Shown here one piece after another: positions 8,409 to 18,512 of a stretch of DNA of 64,000 nucleotides (the stretch's first letter is position 1; the number at the start of each line of letters is the position of its first letter). The notes under the pieces were generated by a model. That model was not told the DNA's origin, searched no databases, and saw nothing but the letters and a program-made list of their open reading frames with translations. Origin of the DNA: Candidatus Krumholzibacteriota bacterium (GTDB lineage Bacteria; Krumholzibacteriota; Krumholzibacteriia; Krumholzibacteriales; WJIX01); assembly GCA_034520215.1 (NCBI GenBank), contig JAXHNR010000002.1:718642-782641 (forward strand). The letters are read 5' to 3'. Made by a program: the position numbers and the translations under genes.

Positions 8409-9000
8409 CGGCTTCATAAAAGACAGTTTTGAGCACCTATTAAAAGTACTCAGCAGTGACCGGTTTCTGAATAAACAGGGGCTGGGTAACGAGGTGCCGT
8501 TCTTTATCTTTCCGTTCCCTCCCGAGTTTTCCAACAAGGTCTCAAAGATGGGTAAGCAGCTGATGGGAAAGCTGAAAAATATGGGTATAGATGTGCTTAA
8601 GATCAATCTTTATGATCTTTCAGTTGAACTGCTTGAAAAAAGAGGGATCTGGCAAAAGCTAATCGAGATCGAAAAAGATACAACCAAAGAAAAGTTCAAG
8701 GAGATCCTGCAGGGGCCGCTGGATATAGAGAATCACCTTATTCCGGCGATAGCAGAGAAGATGAAGAGGCAGGATTTTGATCTGATGTTTATCACCGGTG
8801 TGGGAGAAGTGTTCCCGTATATAAGATCTCATACGGTTCTTAATAATCTGCAGAGTACTGCTGATGAAAAGCCGACTGTTATGTTCTTTCCGGGAGAGTT
8901 TATACACTCACCGGAGAAGGGGGCATCCCTGGAACTGTTCGGGCGGCTACATGATGATAATTACTACAGGGCATTTAATATTGCTGAATACAAGGTTTGA
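8401..9000 (+). CDS. brxB: BREX protein BrxB (DUF1788)
   Basis: A 199-residue protein matching the BrxB/DUF1788 family: an N-terminal SGFIKDSFEHLLKVL helix, then FFIFPFPPEFS, a DLSVELLEKRGIW block, and the C-terminal segments FITGVGEVFPYIRSHTVLNN and PTVMFFPGEF that are typical of the family. Length fits (about 200). It overlaps brxA upstream. Its stop (TGA 8998-9000) is followed closely by the ribosome site of brxC. BrxB belongs to the BREX core complex and its exact role is unknown. Confidence 0.92.
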   Translation: MVSGFIKDSFEHLLKVLSSDRFLNKQGLGNEVPFFIFPFPPEFSNKVSKMGKQLMGKLKNMGIDVLKINLYDLSVELLEKRGIWQKLIEIEKDTTKEKFKEILQGPLDIENHLIPAIAEKMKRQDFDLMFITGVGEVFPYIRSHTVLNNLQSTADEKPTVMFFPGEFIHSPEKGASLELFGRLHDDNYYRAFNIAEYKV

Positions 9001-9014
9001 TAGGGGGATATAAG

Positions 9015-12000
9015 TTGAAGATTAAAGATATTTTTCAAAAGGATATTAAAAGGCCGATCGAGGGAGTAATAAAGGCTGATGACCAGAAACATCTTTTAAA
9101 CGAAGTTGAAGAATATGTCCTTACCAATGAGGTGGCTCAAAATCTGGAATCGATGCTGGATGCCTACAATAACTATGAGGGGGGAAACGGTGTCTGGATT
9201 TCCGGTTTTTTCGGTTCCGGAAAATCTCATCTTTTGAAAATGCTCGCTTTTCTTCTTGAGAACAGATCTATAGATGAAAAACCTGTCCTGGATATGTTTC
9301 TGCCCAAGTGTGGTGATAATGAAATGCTAAGGGCAGATCTCAAGAAGGCGGCTGGCATACCATCAAAAAGCGTTCTTTTCAACATTGATCAGAAGGCGGA
9401 TATCATATCCAAGAAGGATATCGACGCTGTACTTCTTGTCTTTATGAAGGTTTTTGATGAGATGTGTGGATATTACGGTAAGCAGGGGTATATTGCGAAG
9501 TTTGAAAGGGACCTGGATAGCAGGGATGAATATCAGGAGTTCATGGAAAATTACAGGGAGGTAGCCGGGAGAGATTGGGAGAAGGGGCGAGAGGAGACAC
9601 TTCTGGAATCAGACAATATCGCAGCTGCATATGCAAGGACAAGAGGGATGGATGATGAAAACGCGGCCTCGGATATAATAGATAAGTACAGGGAGGAGTA
9701 CAGGGTATCAATAGAGGATTTCGCCGAGCAGGTAAAAAGATATATCGACAGCCAGGACAAGGATTTCCGGATAAACTTCTTCGTGGATGAAGTGGGGCAG
9801 TACGTGGCTGGGAATGTCAAACTTATGACCAACCTTCAGACAATCGCAGAGAGCCTTGGTACAAAGTGCGGAGGGCGAGCATGGCTGTTTGTAACGGCAC
9901 AGCAGGAGATGAAGGATGTTCTGGGGGAGAAAAGCGGGGCGCAGAGTACCGATTTCTCAAAGATTAGAGACAGGTTCAAGACCAGGATATCACTGACCAG
10001 CAGGGATGTGGAGGAGGTGATACAGAAGCGGCTCCTGGCTAAAAAGGAGAGCTGCATCACAGAGCTTTCAGATATATACAGTGAGCAGGAGAACAATTTC
10101 ATGACTCTGTTCGGCTTCTCAGGAAGTTCTCGAAAATACAGGAATTTCCAGGGCCTGGATCACTTCATCAGTTGCTATCCATTTATACCGTATCAGTTTA
10201 CTCTGTTTCAGACCGCCATACAGAACCTTTCAGCTCAGAACGCCTTTCAGGGAAAGCACCAGTCGGTAGGGGAGAGATCAATGCTTGCGGTGTTCAAGGA
10301 AGTGGTGGAAAAAATATCAGACAGCCAGCTGGGTAGAATCGCTTCTTTCGACCGGATGTTCGATGGAATAAGTGAGACACTGAAATCAAATCATCAGAGC
10401 TCAATACTGGTTGCGGAGAAGAATCTGGACGATGAATTCGCATTGCGGGTTCTTAAAGCATTATTCCTGGTTAAATATATAAAGGAATTCAAGGCTGACC
10501 TCAGAAATATCGGGATTTTAATGCTGGATAGCTTCAGCGCCGATATAACCTCTTTCCATGATAAGATCAAGAGCGCTCTGGAGCTTCTGGAGAACCAGAG
10601 CTATATCCAATTCAACGGAGAAGAGTACGAATTTCTGACCGACGAGGAAAAGGACATTGAACAGGAAATAAAGAATACAGAGGTGGAAGATTCAGCAATC
10701 CTTGATGAGATGTCAAAGATGATATTTGATGACATTATTAAAACTAAGAAAATCCGGCATAGCGAATACAACCTGGATTTCAGTTTTACCAGAAAGGTTG
10801 ATGGCCGTCAGAAAGGCAGAGAACATGAATTATCCCTTAATATCATCACTCCTTTTAATGAAAATTATGATAATCAGAATGTTATTTTTCAGTCCATGGG
10901 CCGCAGTGAACTGCTGGTAAGATTGCCCGGTGATGATAGAATGCTTTCTGATCTTATCATGTACAAGAGGACTGAAAAATATGTAAGGCAGAATGTCAGC
11001 GTAACACAGAAAGAATCCAAAAAGAAGATACTCAGCGATAAACAATTTCATAATAACCAGCTGCTGGGAAGAATAGAACAGCAGCTGAAGGAACTGATAT
11101 CGCACTCGGAGCTAATCATTGAAGGCAAAAAGCTTGATGTTTCGGCCAGCGAGCCGGTAGAGAGGATATCCCGGGGTTTTGAAAAACTTGTGAGCAGAAC
11201 CTATTCGAATCTCAGGATGCTGGGGAAATATGATTATACAGAGCAAGATCTGGACAATATTCTTCGGAGAAAAGATAAAGAGCTTTTTGAAGGAGATGAA
11301 GCATTAAACGAACCGGAAAGCGAAGTCTTAAATCTTGTCCGAAGGAATAAAGCCAGCGGAAAACGCACCACAATCAAGGAGGTTGTCAGCCATTTTGAAG
11401 GTAATACCTATGGCTGGCCGTTAATGGCTATACTCTGCCAGCTTGGAAGATTATGCGTCAGGGGCGAGATAGACCTGGTAAGAGATAGCAATCTGATCGA
11501 CGAAGATAAAATGAAAGATGTACTTCTAAACACTCACACCTACGGCAACGTGATAATAGATCTGCGGGAAAGAATTGATCCCAGAATGGTGAATAAACTC
11601 AGGAAGTTCTACGGCGACTTTTTCGACCAGCCACCGTCGGCGGGCGAGGCAAAATCTCTGGGAAAGGAGGCCTCAGAAGCTTTCGGCAGCCTGGTTGAAG
11701 AACTGAAAACTATCGCTGATAAAAAACACAGGTATCCCTTTCTGGCCGTCCTGGAAGAACCGGTAGGGCTGATATGCGAGTGCACAGGGAAGTCATATAA
11801 ATATTATCTGCTGGAGCTGCCTGAACAACACGGAGAGCTTCTCCGGCTCAAGGAGCAGGTCATAGACCCGGTGCGGCACTTTATGAGCGGAAGCCCTTTG
11901 AAGATTTATGATGATATCTCAGAATTTCTGAAGCTTCAGGGCCCAAACCTGGACTACCTCGAAGGAGAGGAAAAGGAGGAACTGAAAGGTATACTTAACG

Positions 12001-12476
12001 ACCCGGAATGTTTCCGGGGAGATTCCATGAGGCGGGCGAAGAAGCTGAAGTCAGATCTTGAAAAGAGGATCGGGAAACTCAGAGAGGAAGAATTGGAAGC
12101 AGCCTTAAAGATCCTGCATGATCTGAGAGATAACCTCAAGGAAGAGAATGAGTTTAAGGAACTTTCAGCGGATGATGAGGAAAAGCTGCTGAATCCATTC
12201 AAAAACTTTGAGAGCGAACTGAAACAGAAGAGCTTGATCTCCATGATCAGAGAGAGGATCGATGATTTTAAGAAGATAAAATATCCTGGAATTCTTAAGA
12301 ATATGTCAGAAATGGCAGGCGAGAAAAAAGAGCTTAAGTATGTTACTTTCAGCAAGATCAGGATAGATTTCAATAAAACGCAGCTGAAGAACAGGCAGGA
12401 TTTAGAAGAGTATGTCGCAGCTCTAAGAAGAGCTGTTGAGAAAGCGCTTGAAGAGGGCAAAAGGATAAGTCTCTAG
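9015..12476 (+). CDS. brxC: BREX P-loop ATPase BrxC (PglY-like)
   Basis: A protein of about 1153 residues. I place the start at TTG 9015, because AGGGGGA lies six bases upstream and the product then begins MKIKDIFQKDI, the usual BrxC N-terminus (an in-frame TTG at 8997 is less likely). The Walker A motif GFFGSGKSH is near residue 64 and a Walker B-like NFFVDEVGQY near residue 255, followed by a long helical C-terminal half. BrxC/PglY is the large ATPase of BREX (about 1200 residues), needed both for methylation and phage restriction, probably as part of a complex with PglX and PglZ. pglX follows after 20 bases in the same operon. Confidence 0.93.
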   Translation: MKIKDIFQKDIKRPIEGVIKADDQKHLLNEVEEYVLTNEVAQNLESMLDAYNNYEGGNGVWISGFFGSGKSHLLKMLAFLLENRSIDEKPVLDMFLPKCGDNEMLRADLKKAAGIPSKSVLFNIDQKADIISKKDIDAVLLVFMKVFDEMCGYYGKQGYIAKFERDLDSRDEYQEFMENYREVAGRDWEKGREETLLESDNIAAAYARTRGMDDENAASDIIDKYREEYRVSIEDFAEQVKRYIDSQDKDFRINFFVDEVGQYVAGNVKLMTNLQTIAESLGTKCGGRAWLFVTAQQEMKDVLGEKSGAQSTDFSKIRDRFKTRISLTSRDVEEVIQKRLLAKKESCITELSDIYSEQENNFMTLFGFSGSSRKYRNFQGLDHFISCYPFIPYQFTLFQTAIQNLSAQNAFQGKHQSVGERSMLAVFKEVVEKISDSQLGRIASFDRMFDGISETLKSNHQSSILVAEKNLDDEFALRVLKALFLVKYIKEFKADLRNIGILMLDSFSADITSFHDKIKSALELLENQSYIQFNGEEYEFLTDEEKDIEQEIKNTEVEDSAILDEMSKMIFDDIIKTKKIRHSEYNLDFSFTRKVDGRQKGREHELSLNIITPFNENYDNQNVIFQSMGRSELLVRLPGDDRMLSDLIMYKRTEKYVRQNVSVTQKESKKKILSDKQFHNNQLLGRIEQQLKELISHSELIIEGKKLDVSASEPVERISRGFEKLVSRTYSNLRMLGKYDYTEQDLDNILRRKDKELFEGDEALNEPESEVLNLVRRNKASGKRTTIKEVVSHFEGNTYGWPLMAILCQLGRLCVRGEIDLVRDSNLIDEDKMKDVLLNTHTYGNVIIDLRERIDPRMVNKLRKFYGDFFDQPPSAGEAKSLGKEASEAFGSLVEELKTIADKKHRYPFLAVLEEPVGLICECTGKSYKYYLLELPEQHGELLRLKEQVIDPVRHFMSGSPLKIYDDISEFLKLQGPNLDYLEGEEKEELKGILNDPECFRGDSMRRAKKLKSDLEKRIGKLREEELEAALKILHDLRDNLKEENEFKELSADDEEKLLNPFKNFESELKQKSLISMIRERIDDFKKIKYPGILKNMSEMAGEKKELKYVTFSKIRIDFNKTQLKNRQDLEEYVAALRRAVEKALEEGKRISL

Positions 12477-12496
12477 CATTATAGAAGGGGATATTA

Positions 12497-15400
12497 ATGG
12501 ACACCAGCCACCTTGAGAAATTTGCCAGGTCTGCCAGGCGTCAGCTTATTGATCAGGTATCAGCCCGGCTGGATTGGGTGCTGAACACAGACAGCGTTGA
12601 ACTCCGCGAGAGAAAAGCTGCGGTGAATGCTCTCAAGAAACAGATCGAAGCCAGCTCCAGAGGGGAAGTGACCGAACGGATCGCATATATATGGTTCAAC
12701 CGTTTCTGCGCCCTCAGGTTCATGGATGCAAATAACTACACCGAAGAAGGTGTAGTATCGCCGGAGCCGGGGTTCACCCAGCCGGAGATGCTCAGAAACG
12801 CCAAGGGTGGGCATATAGAGGACAGACTGGTCCCGTTCATTGACAGCAAGAGGGTACTGGGCCTTCTTAATGGTCAGGTGCCTTCCTCAGATCCCCAGGG
12901 AGAAGCGTACAGGATGCTCCTGGTAGCGGTGTGCAACTACTACAACTCCATAATGCCCTTCATGTTCGAGCAGATAGACGATTACACCGAGCTTCTGATC
13001 CCCGAGGACCTGCTCTCGGGAGATTCGATACTGCATGCCGTAAGAGAGACTCTGACAGCGGACAGATGCGGGGATGTGGAGGTTATCGGATGGCTGTACC
13101 AGTTCTACATCTCGGAGAGAAAAGAGCAGGTATACAGGAAACTGAAAAAGCAAAAGAAAGTACAGCCGGAAGAGATACCGGCAGTCACCCAGCTTTTCAC
13201 CCCTCACTGGATAGTCCGATACCTGACAGAGAACTCCCTGGGAAGGCTATGGATGCTGAACCGGCCGGATTCAGCATTAAAAAAGCGGATGGATTATTAC
13301 ATTGAGCATCAAGAAAAACAGGATGATTTTCTCAGGATAAACACCCCTGAAGAGATAAAGGTGTGCGACCCTGCCTGCGGCTCCGGCCACATGCTGGTAT
13401 ACGCATTCGATCTGCTGTACGCAGTATACGAGGGGGAGGGGTATCAGGCATCAGAGATACCATCGCTGATACTGCAGAACAACCTGTTTGGAATAGAGAT
13501 CGACCAGCGGGCAGCAGCCCTGGCTGCCTTCGCCCTGGTAATGAAGGCACGGGAGAAAGACAGGAGGTTTTTCAGCGATCCCACTCAGCCGAATATCTGT
13601 GTGCTGGAGAATATCTCTTTCGAGCACGGAGAGCTGGAAAAGTACATGGACAGGATAGGAAGGGACCTGTTCACCGCCGATCTTGAAACAACCCTCAACC
13701 AGTTCCAGGAGGCAGACAACTTCGGTTCCCTGATCAGACCGGAAGTGAAAGACCTTGGCTATATCCGCCAGACCCTTGAAGAGAAGGGAATGTACAGCGA
13801 CATTTTCTTGCATGAAACACACAGGAAGGTACTAAAAGCGCTTGAGCAGGCAGACTACCTGGGCAGGAAATACCATGTGGTAATAGCAAATCCGCCTTAT
13901 ATGGGAAGCAAGAATATGAACGGGCGGCTGAAGGAGTTTTCCAGAAAAAACTACAAGAAGAGCAAATCGGATCTTTTTGCGATGTTTATAGAAAGAAATC
14001 TGGAATTAGCAGGTGAAAATGGGTTTGTCAGTATGATAACTATGCAAAGCTGGATGTTTCTGTCATCTTTCGAAAATCTTCGTAATAAAATTCTGGATAG
14101 CAGCACCATCTTTTCTATGGCGCATTTGGGCCCAAATGCTTTTGATAGCATCGGAGGGCATGTAGTATCAACAACTTCATTTGTTATAGAAAACTCTATC
14201 AAACCGCAATACGAGGGGTCTTATTTGAGACTTGTTGACGGTAAAAACGAGGAGGAGAAGGAATCTGAACTTATTAAAAAAAGAGAGGAACCCTTCCGCG
14301 CCTCTGCCAGCGACTTCAAGAAAATACCCGGGTCGCCGATTGCGTATTGGGCGAGTGAGAGGGTGCGGGAGATATTTGTGATAGGTGATTTATTGTCCCC
14401 GGTTGCTAAACCCTGTGTGGGTTTACAATCCGGGGACAATAATTTATTTAGAAGAAATTGGCAAGAGATCAGTTTTCATAAAATTGGTTTCTTTGGATTT
14501 GAGGAATCATTAAAGTGGTTTCCATATAATAGCGGTGGTAAATATAGAAAATGGTATGGAAATCATTATTACGTGGTAGATTGGGAAAATGATGGTGAAA
14601 GGATAAAAAACTTTAAAGACAGCTCTGGAAATATTCGATCTAGACCTCAAAATACGCATTTTTATTTTAGAGAAAGCATTTCATGGTCTAAAGTTACCTC
14701 TGGTGGATTAGCTATGAGATATTTTCCAGAAGGATTTATTTTTGATGTCGCTGGTTGTTCCATATTCGGAAAAAATAATAAAATAATTCATTTATTAGGA
14801 TTCTTTAATGGAGTCATAAAAGATCCTTTAATATCTTCTTTGAGTCCTACTTTAAATTATGAGGTTGGACAGATTGCTAAAACTCCAATAATTGCTCTCG
14901 ATCGTATTACTTTGAATGACATTGACAAAATAGTAAGAGAAAATATTAAAATCGCCAAATCCGACTGGGATGCCTACGAACGCTCCTGGGATTTCGAGAC
15001 ACTCCCACTGCTCAGCCCTGAGTTCCGCCACCCCACCCTCAAAGAAACCTACTCCGAACTCCGCGAACACTGGCAGGGGATGACAGACCGGATGAAAGAG
15101 CTGGAGGAAGAGAACAACCGCATCTTTATCGAGGCCTACGGGCTGGAAGAAGAGCTGACTCCGGATGTTCCCCTGAAGGAGATCACCCTGACCTGTAACC
15201 CCCATTACAGATACAAAGGAGACCGAAGTGAAGAAGAGCTGGAAGCTCTCCTTCTTTCCGATACCATGAAAGAACTCATCTCCTATGCGGTCGGATGCAT
15301 GTTCGGAAGATACTCCCTGGATAAGCCGGGGCTGATACTTGCCAACCAGGGAGAGACCATAGGTGACTACCTGGAGAAGGTTCCCGAGCCCAGCTTCATG

Positions 15401-15994
15401 GCTGATGACGACAACGTTATTCCGGTTCTTGACAGGGGCTGGTTTAACGACGATATCACAGAACGATTCTACAGATTCCTGAAGGTTGCTTTTGGCGAGG
15501 AGAAGTTTGAAGAGAACCTGCAATTTATAGAAAACTCTCTGGAGCCCAGAGAGGGGAAGAAGCTGACAGTCCGTAAATATTTCTTAACAAAATTCTACAA
15601 AGATCATGTGAGGCGTTATAAAAAGCGTCCCATATACTGGCTTTTCTCCAGCCCGAAGAAGAGCTTTCAGGCGCTGATATATATGCACCGGTACCGTCCC
15701 GATACGGTGAGTGTAGTGCTGAACGGATACCTTCGGGATTACCGGGCCAAGCTCAGATCCAGGAAGGATCATCTGGAGCATGTGAGATTAAGCAGTGAGG
15801 ATAAGAGGGAGAAGACCAAAGCCCTAAAAGAGATAGAGAAGATCAGAAAGATAATTAACGAGCTTGAGAAGTATGAGAGAGAAGTTCTGTATCCATTGGC
15901 TACGAAGAATATAGATATTGACCTGGATGACGGGGTGAAGGTGAACTATCCTGAGTTCGGAAAAGCTCTTCGAAAGGTCATGGGGCTCAGCTGA
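12497..15994 (+). CDS. pglX: BREX adenine-specific DNA methyltransferase PglX (BrxX)
   Basis: An 1165-residue protein, the usual length for PglX. Motif I is CDPACGSGHMLVYAF (about residues 290-304, AdoMet binding) and motif IV is ANPPYMGSK (about residues 459-467, adenine-N6 catalytic site). Long C-terminal parts include the target-recognition domain. PglX methylates a non-palindromic site on host DNA, which marks self. The segment at about 14400-14950 is much more AT-rich than its flanks (19 of 60 G+C in the line at 14461 against 33 of 60 at 15121), as if the specificity region was exchanged by recombination. The start has a GAAGGGG ribosome site. pglZ begins 11 bases after the stop. Confidence 0.95.
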   Translation: MDTSHLEKFARSARRQLIDQVSARLDWVLNTDSVELRERKAAVNALKKQIEASSRGEVTERIAYIWFNRFCALRFMDANNYTEEGVVSPEPGFTQPEMLRNAKGGHIEDRLVPFIDSKRVLGLLNGQVPSSDPQGEAYRMLLVAVCNYYNSIMPFMFEQIDDYTELLIPEDLLSGDSILHAVRETLTADRCGDVEVIGWLYQFYISERKEQVYRKLKKQKKVQPEEIPAVTQLFTPHWIVRYLTENSLGRLWMLNRPDSALKKRMDYYIEHQEKQDDFLRINTPEEIKVCDPACGSGHMLVYAFDLLYAVYEGEGYQASEIPSLILQNNLFGIEIDQRAAALAAFALVMKAREKDRRFFSDPTQPNICVLENISFEHGELEKYMDRIGRDLFTADLETTLNQFQEADNFGSLIRPEVKDLGYIRQTLEEKGMYSDIFLHETHRKVLKALEQADYLGRKYHVVIANPPYMGSKNMNGRLKEFSRKNYKKSKSDLFAMFIERNLELAGENGFVSMITMQSWMFLSSFENLRNKILDSSTIFSMAHLGPNAFDSIGGHVVSTTSFVIENSIKPQYEGSYLRLVDGKNEEEKESELIKKREEPFRASASDFKKIPGSPIAYWASERVREIFVIGDLLSPVAKPCVGLQSGDNNLFRRNWQEISFHKIGFFGFEESLKWFPYNSGGKYRKWYGNHYYVVDWENDGERIKNFKDSSGNIRSRPQNTHFYFRESISWSKVTSGGLAMRYFPEGFIFDVAGCSIFGKNNKIIHLLGFFNGVIKDPLISSLSPTLNYEVGQIAKTPIIALDRITLNDIDKIVRENIKIAKSDWDAYERSWDFETLPLLSPEFRHPTLKETYSELREHWQGMTDRMKELEEENNRIFIEAYGLEEELTPDVPLKEITLTCNPHYRYKGDRSEEELEALLLSDTMKELISYAVGCMFGRYSLDKPGLILANQGETIGDYLEKVPEPSFMADDDNVIPVLDRGWFNDDITERFYRFLKVAFGEEKFEENLQFIENSLEPREGKKLTVRKYFLTKFYKDHVRRYKKRPIYWLFSSPKKSFQALIYMHRYRPDTVSVVLNGYLRDYRAKLRSRKDHLEHVRLSSEDKREKTKALKEIEKIRKIINELEKYEREVLYPLATKNIDIDLDDGVKVNYPEFGKALRKVMGLS

Positions 15995-16005
15995 AAGAGA
16001 TCATA

Positions 16006-18501
16006 ATGAGCGGCAGCATCGAGAAACGGCTTTCCGGGATGTTCGAGAAGGACCGGATAGTGTTCTGGTATGACAGGGAGCTTGAGCTCAGGGATGAGTT
16101 TGAAGAGCTGATGATCCCCGGAGTGAATAAGCTGGTGATTGACAACAATGAATTCGGTATCAAGTACACAGTGCTCCGGGAGAAGACGGACGATAAATTT
16201 CTGCTCTATCATGAGGGGCCTGAACCTGAAGATATCAGGAACTGGCTTTTGGATATAAAACTGGCGAATGGGGTGTTCCATACAGATCAGGTATCTATCT
16301 GGTTGGATGAGCTGGGGTTGGGCTCTGAGTTCACAGATGTGCTGCAGGGACATGTAGAGTTTTTCAATGCCGGGAAACGGCGTGAAGCTCTCATGAAGAG
16401 CCTTCCCAGGACGGTAAGCGAAAAGAAGCTGAAGTTGAATATGCTGGGGGTATGCGCTTCTGCGGAACCTTCGATCAATGATGTTCTGGAAAGTCTGCTG
16501 GAGGAGCTTTCTGAGGAGAAAGACAGTAAGTTCAGACTTATTGAAAGATGCGGACTGGACAGATTTCTCTGGGGTCAGATGGAGGCGCTTTTCGGGTACA
16601 GCTCGGACAAGCCGGGCGTGCGCGATTTTGCCATTGAACTGTTCAAATCCTGCTGGGCAATGGGGGCAGGAGATACTCCCCGCCTCTATGATGAGGCGCT
16701 GATATTTCTGAACAGATGGAAAAACAACAGAAAGAGATATGAATCTTTCGAGAAGCTTTCTTCAGAATACTCCAGTTTATTGAGCATTGAGAAAGATCTT
16801 GTGGGAATGGACTACCTTAATCTGGTAGATCTGGATTACTTTGAGGTAATAGACCGAAAAATACTCAGCGAGCTTGTAGGGCAGGTAACTGATGAGACCA
16901 TATCAGCTGAGGACTGCGCGGAAATTGTTCGTAAACGCAGGCAGACTCACTGGTATGAGAATTACAGGCATTCTTACGAAGCGGCTGATTGCGCTTCCGA
17001 ATTCCTGCAGAAGATGAATAATATCTCGCTGGAAGTTGAATCCGCCTCTCAGGGTGTAAAGGCTTATGCTGAAACCTGGTTCAGGATTGACCAGTTATAC
17101 CGAAAGTTTATATGCTATCTTAATCAGTCCGGTCACAGGACTCTTTTGGGTACCCTTTATGAGAAAATCGAGAATATATATAACAATAATTTTCTCCTGA
17201 AGCTTAACAATAACTGGCAGAGGGTTGTGGATAGTATGGATAAGTGGAGCGCGTCCGGGGTGAAGAGCCAGAGAGAGTTTTATGAGAAAAGAGTATGGCC
17301 CTATCTGGCTGATGAAAAAAAGATTTTTGTGGTCATATCGGATGCCATGCGTTATGAAGTGGGTGAAGAGCTGGCAGGGAGGATCACGGGAGAAGACCGG
17401 TTCAACGCGGAAACCGAGCCGGTACTGGGGATGCTTCCCAGCTTTACTCAGCTTGGAATGGGAGCGCTTCTTCCCAATCGGAAGCTTGAGATCGTTGATG
17501 ACCGGTCAGGGAAGGTGCTGGTGAATGGTCTGGACTCTCAGGGCAGCGTCAACCGTGGTAAGATTCTTAAGAAGGAACTGGATCAGAGGTCACTGGTTAT
17601 GCCGGCTGATGATTTCCTGAAAATGAACAATGACGATGCCCGAGAGCTGATTCGCGATAACGATATCATATATTTTTACCATAACAGGATCGATGCCGCC
17701 GGAGACAGAAAGACAGAGACTAAGATATTCGAAGCTGTGGAGAAAACCGTCGAAGAGTTGATGCTGATGATAAGAAGACTGACATCTGCAAACGCAAATA
17801 ATATTCTGATCACCTCTGATCATGGATTTATCTATCAGGACAGGGAAATTGATTTAAGTGATTTTACCGAACCTGTTCATAGGGAAGAGGATGTTTTCGT
17901 ATGGGACCGGAGATATATAATAGGCAGAAACCTTTCAGATCACCCCAGCTTGCGTAAGTTTTCGGCGAAGGAGCTGGGGCTGGAAGGCGACCTGGAGGTT
18001 CAGATCCCCAAATCCATAAACCGCCTCCGGCAAAAGGGCTCCGGAAGCAGATACGTTCATGGTGGAGCATCGCTGCAGGAAGTAGTATTGCCGGTTATCC
18101 ATGTGAATAAGAAGCGAAAGAGTGATATAAGCACCGTAGGTGTTGATATCCTGGGCGAGCCGAACAGGGTGATCTCATCCGGCCAGCATACCGTGGTGTT
18201 CTATCAGACAGAACCGGTGGGGGGAAAGAAAAAGCCGATAGAGCTGCATGCGGGGTTTTACAATGCGGATGGAGATCTAATCTCCGAAGAGCACAAACTC
18301 GTTTTCAATTACGAATCTGAAAACCCAAGAGATCGTGAGAAAAAGGTTAGATTTATATTCTCCAGAGATTCGGAAAAGGCCAAGGATCAGGAAATCGTGC
18401 TGAAGTTACAGGAGCAGATAGCTGACACATCTCACATGAAAGATTATAAGACCGCGCATTATCAATTCAGAAGATCGTTCACCAGTGATTTTGACTTTTA
18501 G
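16006..18501 (+). CDS. pglZ: BREX phosphatase-fold protein PglZ
   Basis: An 831-residue protein with the alkaline-phosphatase-superfamily PglZ domain: VVISDAMRYEVGEELA (about residue 445), TEPVLGMLPSFTQLGMGALL, and the late metal-ligand motif ITSDHGFIYQDRE (about residue 604). It has an N-terminal domain with EKDRIVFWYDRELELRDEF, common in PglZ. PglZ is the other defining BREX core gene besides PglX and is needed for phage exclusion; the natural substrate is not established. The C-terminal ~150 residues are beta-rich. It is embedded in the operon, with brxL 11 bases downstream. Confidence 0.94.
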   Translation: MSGSIEKRLSGMFEKDRIVFWYDRELELRDEFEELMIPGVNKLVIDNNEFGIKYTVLREKTDDKFLLYHEGPEPEDIRNWLLDIKLANGVFHTDQVSIWLDELGLGSEFTDVLQGHVEFFNAGKRREALMKSLPRTVSEKKLKLNMLGVCASAEPSINDVLESLLEELSEEKDSKFRLIERCGLDRFLWGQMEALFGYSSDKPGVRDFAIELFKSCWAMGAGDTPRLYDEALIFLNRWKNNRKRYESFEKLSSEYSSLLSIEKDLVGMDYLNLVDLDYFEVIDRKILSELVGQVTDETISAEDCAEIVRKRRQTHWYENYRHSYEAADCASEFLQKMNNISLEVESASQGVKAYAETWFRIDQLYRKFICYLNQSGHRTLLGTLYEKIENIYNNNFLLKLNNNWQRVVDSMDKWSASGVKSQREFYEKRVWPYLADEKKIFVVISDAMRYEVGEELAGRITGEDRFNAETEPVLGMLPSFTQLGMGALLPNRKLEIVDDRSGKVLVNGLDSQGSVNRGKILKKELDQRSLVMPADDFLKMNNDDARELIRDNDIIYFYHNRIDAAGDRKTETKIFEAVEKTVEELMLMIRRLTSANANNILITSDHGFIYQDREIDLSDFTEPVHREEDVFVWDRRYIIGRNLSDHPSLRKFSAKELGLEGDLEVQIPKSINRLRQKGSGSRYVHGGASLQEVVLPVIHVNKKRKSDISTVGVDILGEPNRVISSGQHTVVFYQTEPVGGKKKPIELHAGFYNADGDLISEEHKLVFNYESENPRDREKKVRFIFSRDSEKAKDQEIVLKLQEQIADTSHMKDYKTAHYQFRRSFTSDFDF

Positions 18502-18512
18502 AGGGATTAGAT

